A stretch of 5,450 nt of DNA, from positions 1 to 5,450 of the forward strand of contig CANISK010000113.1 of the NCBI GenBank assembly GCA_947470205.1, written 5' to 3'. The notes beneath the pieces are model-generated. The model was not told the origin of the DNA. It saw nothing but the letters and a program-made list of their open reading frames with translations, and did no database searches. The position numbers and the translations under genes were made by a program. Shown here piece by piece: positions 4,918 to 5,450 of the stretch. Source of the stretch: Neisseriaceae bacterium. GTDB lineage: Bacteria > Pseudomonadota > Gammaproteobacteria > Burkholderiales > UBA11063. Position 1 is the stretch's first letter, and every line of letters begins with the position of its first letter.

Positions 4918-5450
4918 ATGAAAACAGCCATTACTCAAGAGTTATATAACTACACGTTACAATATGGAATAAAAAAACACCCCGTAGTAGAAGAACTGGC
5001 ACAATATAATCAGTCGCTACCAAATGGTTTTATGCAAACCGCTCCAGAGCAGGCTCAATTAATGGTGATTATCGCTAAGTTAATTAATGCAAATAAATAC
5101 TTAGAAATTGGAACATTTACAGGTTACAGCGCTCTTAATATGGCTCTTGGAATGGGGCAAAACTCATACATAACAACCATTGACAATAACATAGATAATA
5201 TAAATACTGCGAAATATTTTTGGAATAAAGCGGGCATTAATACACAAATTCAAGCACATCATGGGGAAGCATCAATGATACTTGAAGAATTTTGCAACAA
5301 TCAACCACGAGAGTTATTTGATATATCATTTATTGACGCAAATAAATCACAACAATTAAAATACTTTAATTACTGTTATGAACTCACAAGGCCATCTGGT
5401 GTGATAATCATTGATAACGTGTTAATGCATGGGTTAGTACTAGATGCGAA
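4918..5450 (+). CDS. Family-3 SAM O-methyltransferase (catechol/caffeoyl-CoA type), 3' end outside window
   Basis: The frame is open from ATG 4918 to the window end (177 residues seen; the family usually has about 220). MQTAPEQAQLMVII (39-52) is the helix before the SAM site. YLEIGTFTGYSALNMAL (61-77) is motif I, and TIDNN (87-91) carries the acidic ribose-binding residue. FDISFIDANKSQQLKYF (134-150) matches the F.FIDADK..Y..Y motif with Asn for the second Asp. PSGVIIIDNVLMHGLVLDA (159-177) holds the DN pair that, with the first Asp of IDANK, binds the divalent metal in this family, so all three ligands are kept. The substrate cannot be told; bacterial members methylate catechol-like small molecules, and some are proposed to modify tRNA or rRNA. 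The gene starts three bases after the preceding stop without a clear ribosome site, suggesting translational coupling. Confidence 0.9.
   Translation, partial: MKTAITQELYNYTLQYGIKKHPVVEELAQYNQSLPNGFMQTAPEQAQLMVIIAKLINANKYLEIGTFTGYSALNMALGMGQNSYITTIDNNIDNINTAKYFWNKAGINTQIQAHHGEASMILEEFCNNQPRELFDISFIDANKSQQLKYFNYCYELTRPSGVIIIDNVLMHGLVLDA

Overview
The window looks like a piece of an AT-rich proteobacterial chromosome, most likely from a host-associated betaproteobacterium. The reasoning is sequence-based. The mnmA product has the wording I associate with betaproteobacterial MnmA (NWEDDD..EYCS, VNFA.EYK, LA.N.L.V.QGH.HPLL). The 62-residue protein after it resembles DUF3460, a small family I know mainly from betaproteobacteria. 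BioC and ComF homologues also sit in one neighbourhood. The low GC, several dispersed palindromes, a degraded antitoxin-like gene and a eukaryote-like SET-domain protein would fit an intracellular or amoeba-associated lifestyle; that part is inference.

Layout. Positions 1-87 may hold the tail of an upstream gene. At 94-1008 (+) lies a SET-domain lysine methyltransferase. A convergent gap (1009-1178) carries a perfect 16-bp hairpin. On the minus strand, reading from high to low coordinates, come a small one-helix membrane protein (3455-3267), a BioC-like methyltransferase (3267-2434, overlapping it by one base), a roughly 370-bp insertion without genes (2034-2401), a 52-residue truncated BrnA-like antitoxin (2023-1865) and a ComF-type phosphoribosyltransferase (1868-1179). 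The antitoxin stop and the comF TTG start overlap as TTGA. A divergent promoter region (about 3456-3632) separates this group from a plus-strand operon: mnmA (3633-4691), a DUF3460-like gene (4726-4914) and a family-3 O-methyltransferase (4918 to the window end).

The most unusual part is 2034-2401. It is a MITE-like element with 24-bp terminal inverted repeats (one mismatch) ending in TA. It contains a second inverted-repeat element (2124-2312) that appears to have landed inside a common GGATTCCCGCC/GGGAATGAC palindromic repeat. That second element in turn holds a perfect 19-bp hairpin. The hairpin belongs to the same family as the one after the SET gene, with paired compensatory differences in the stem. 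Taking out the outer element and keeping one TA rejoins a compact bioC to brnA-like junction.

Functionally, the plus-strand operon starts with tRNA wobble-uridine thiolation. The minus-strand genes suggest early biotin synthesis (BioC) and DNA-uptake-linked ComF. The SET protein is the best candidate for interaction with a eukaryotic host. I found no RNA genes, CRISPR arrays or complete transposase.
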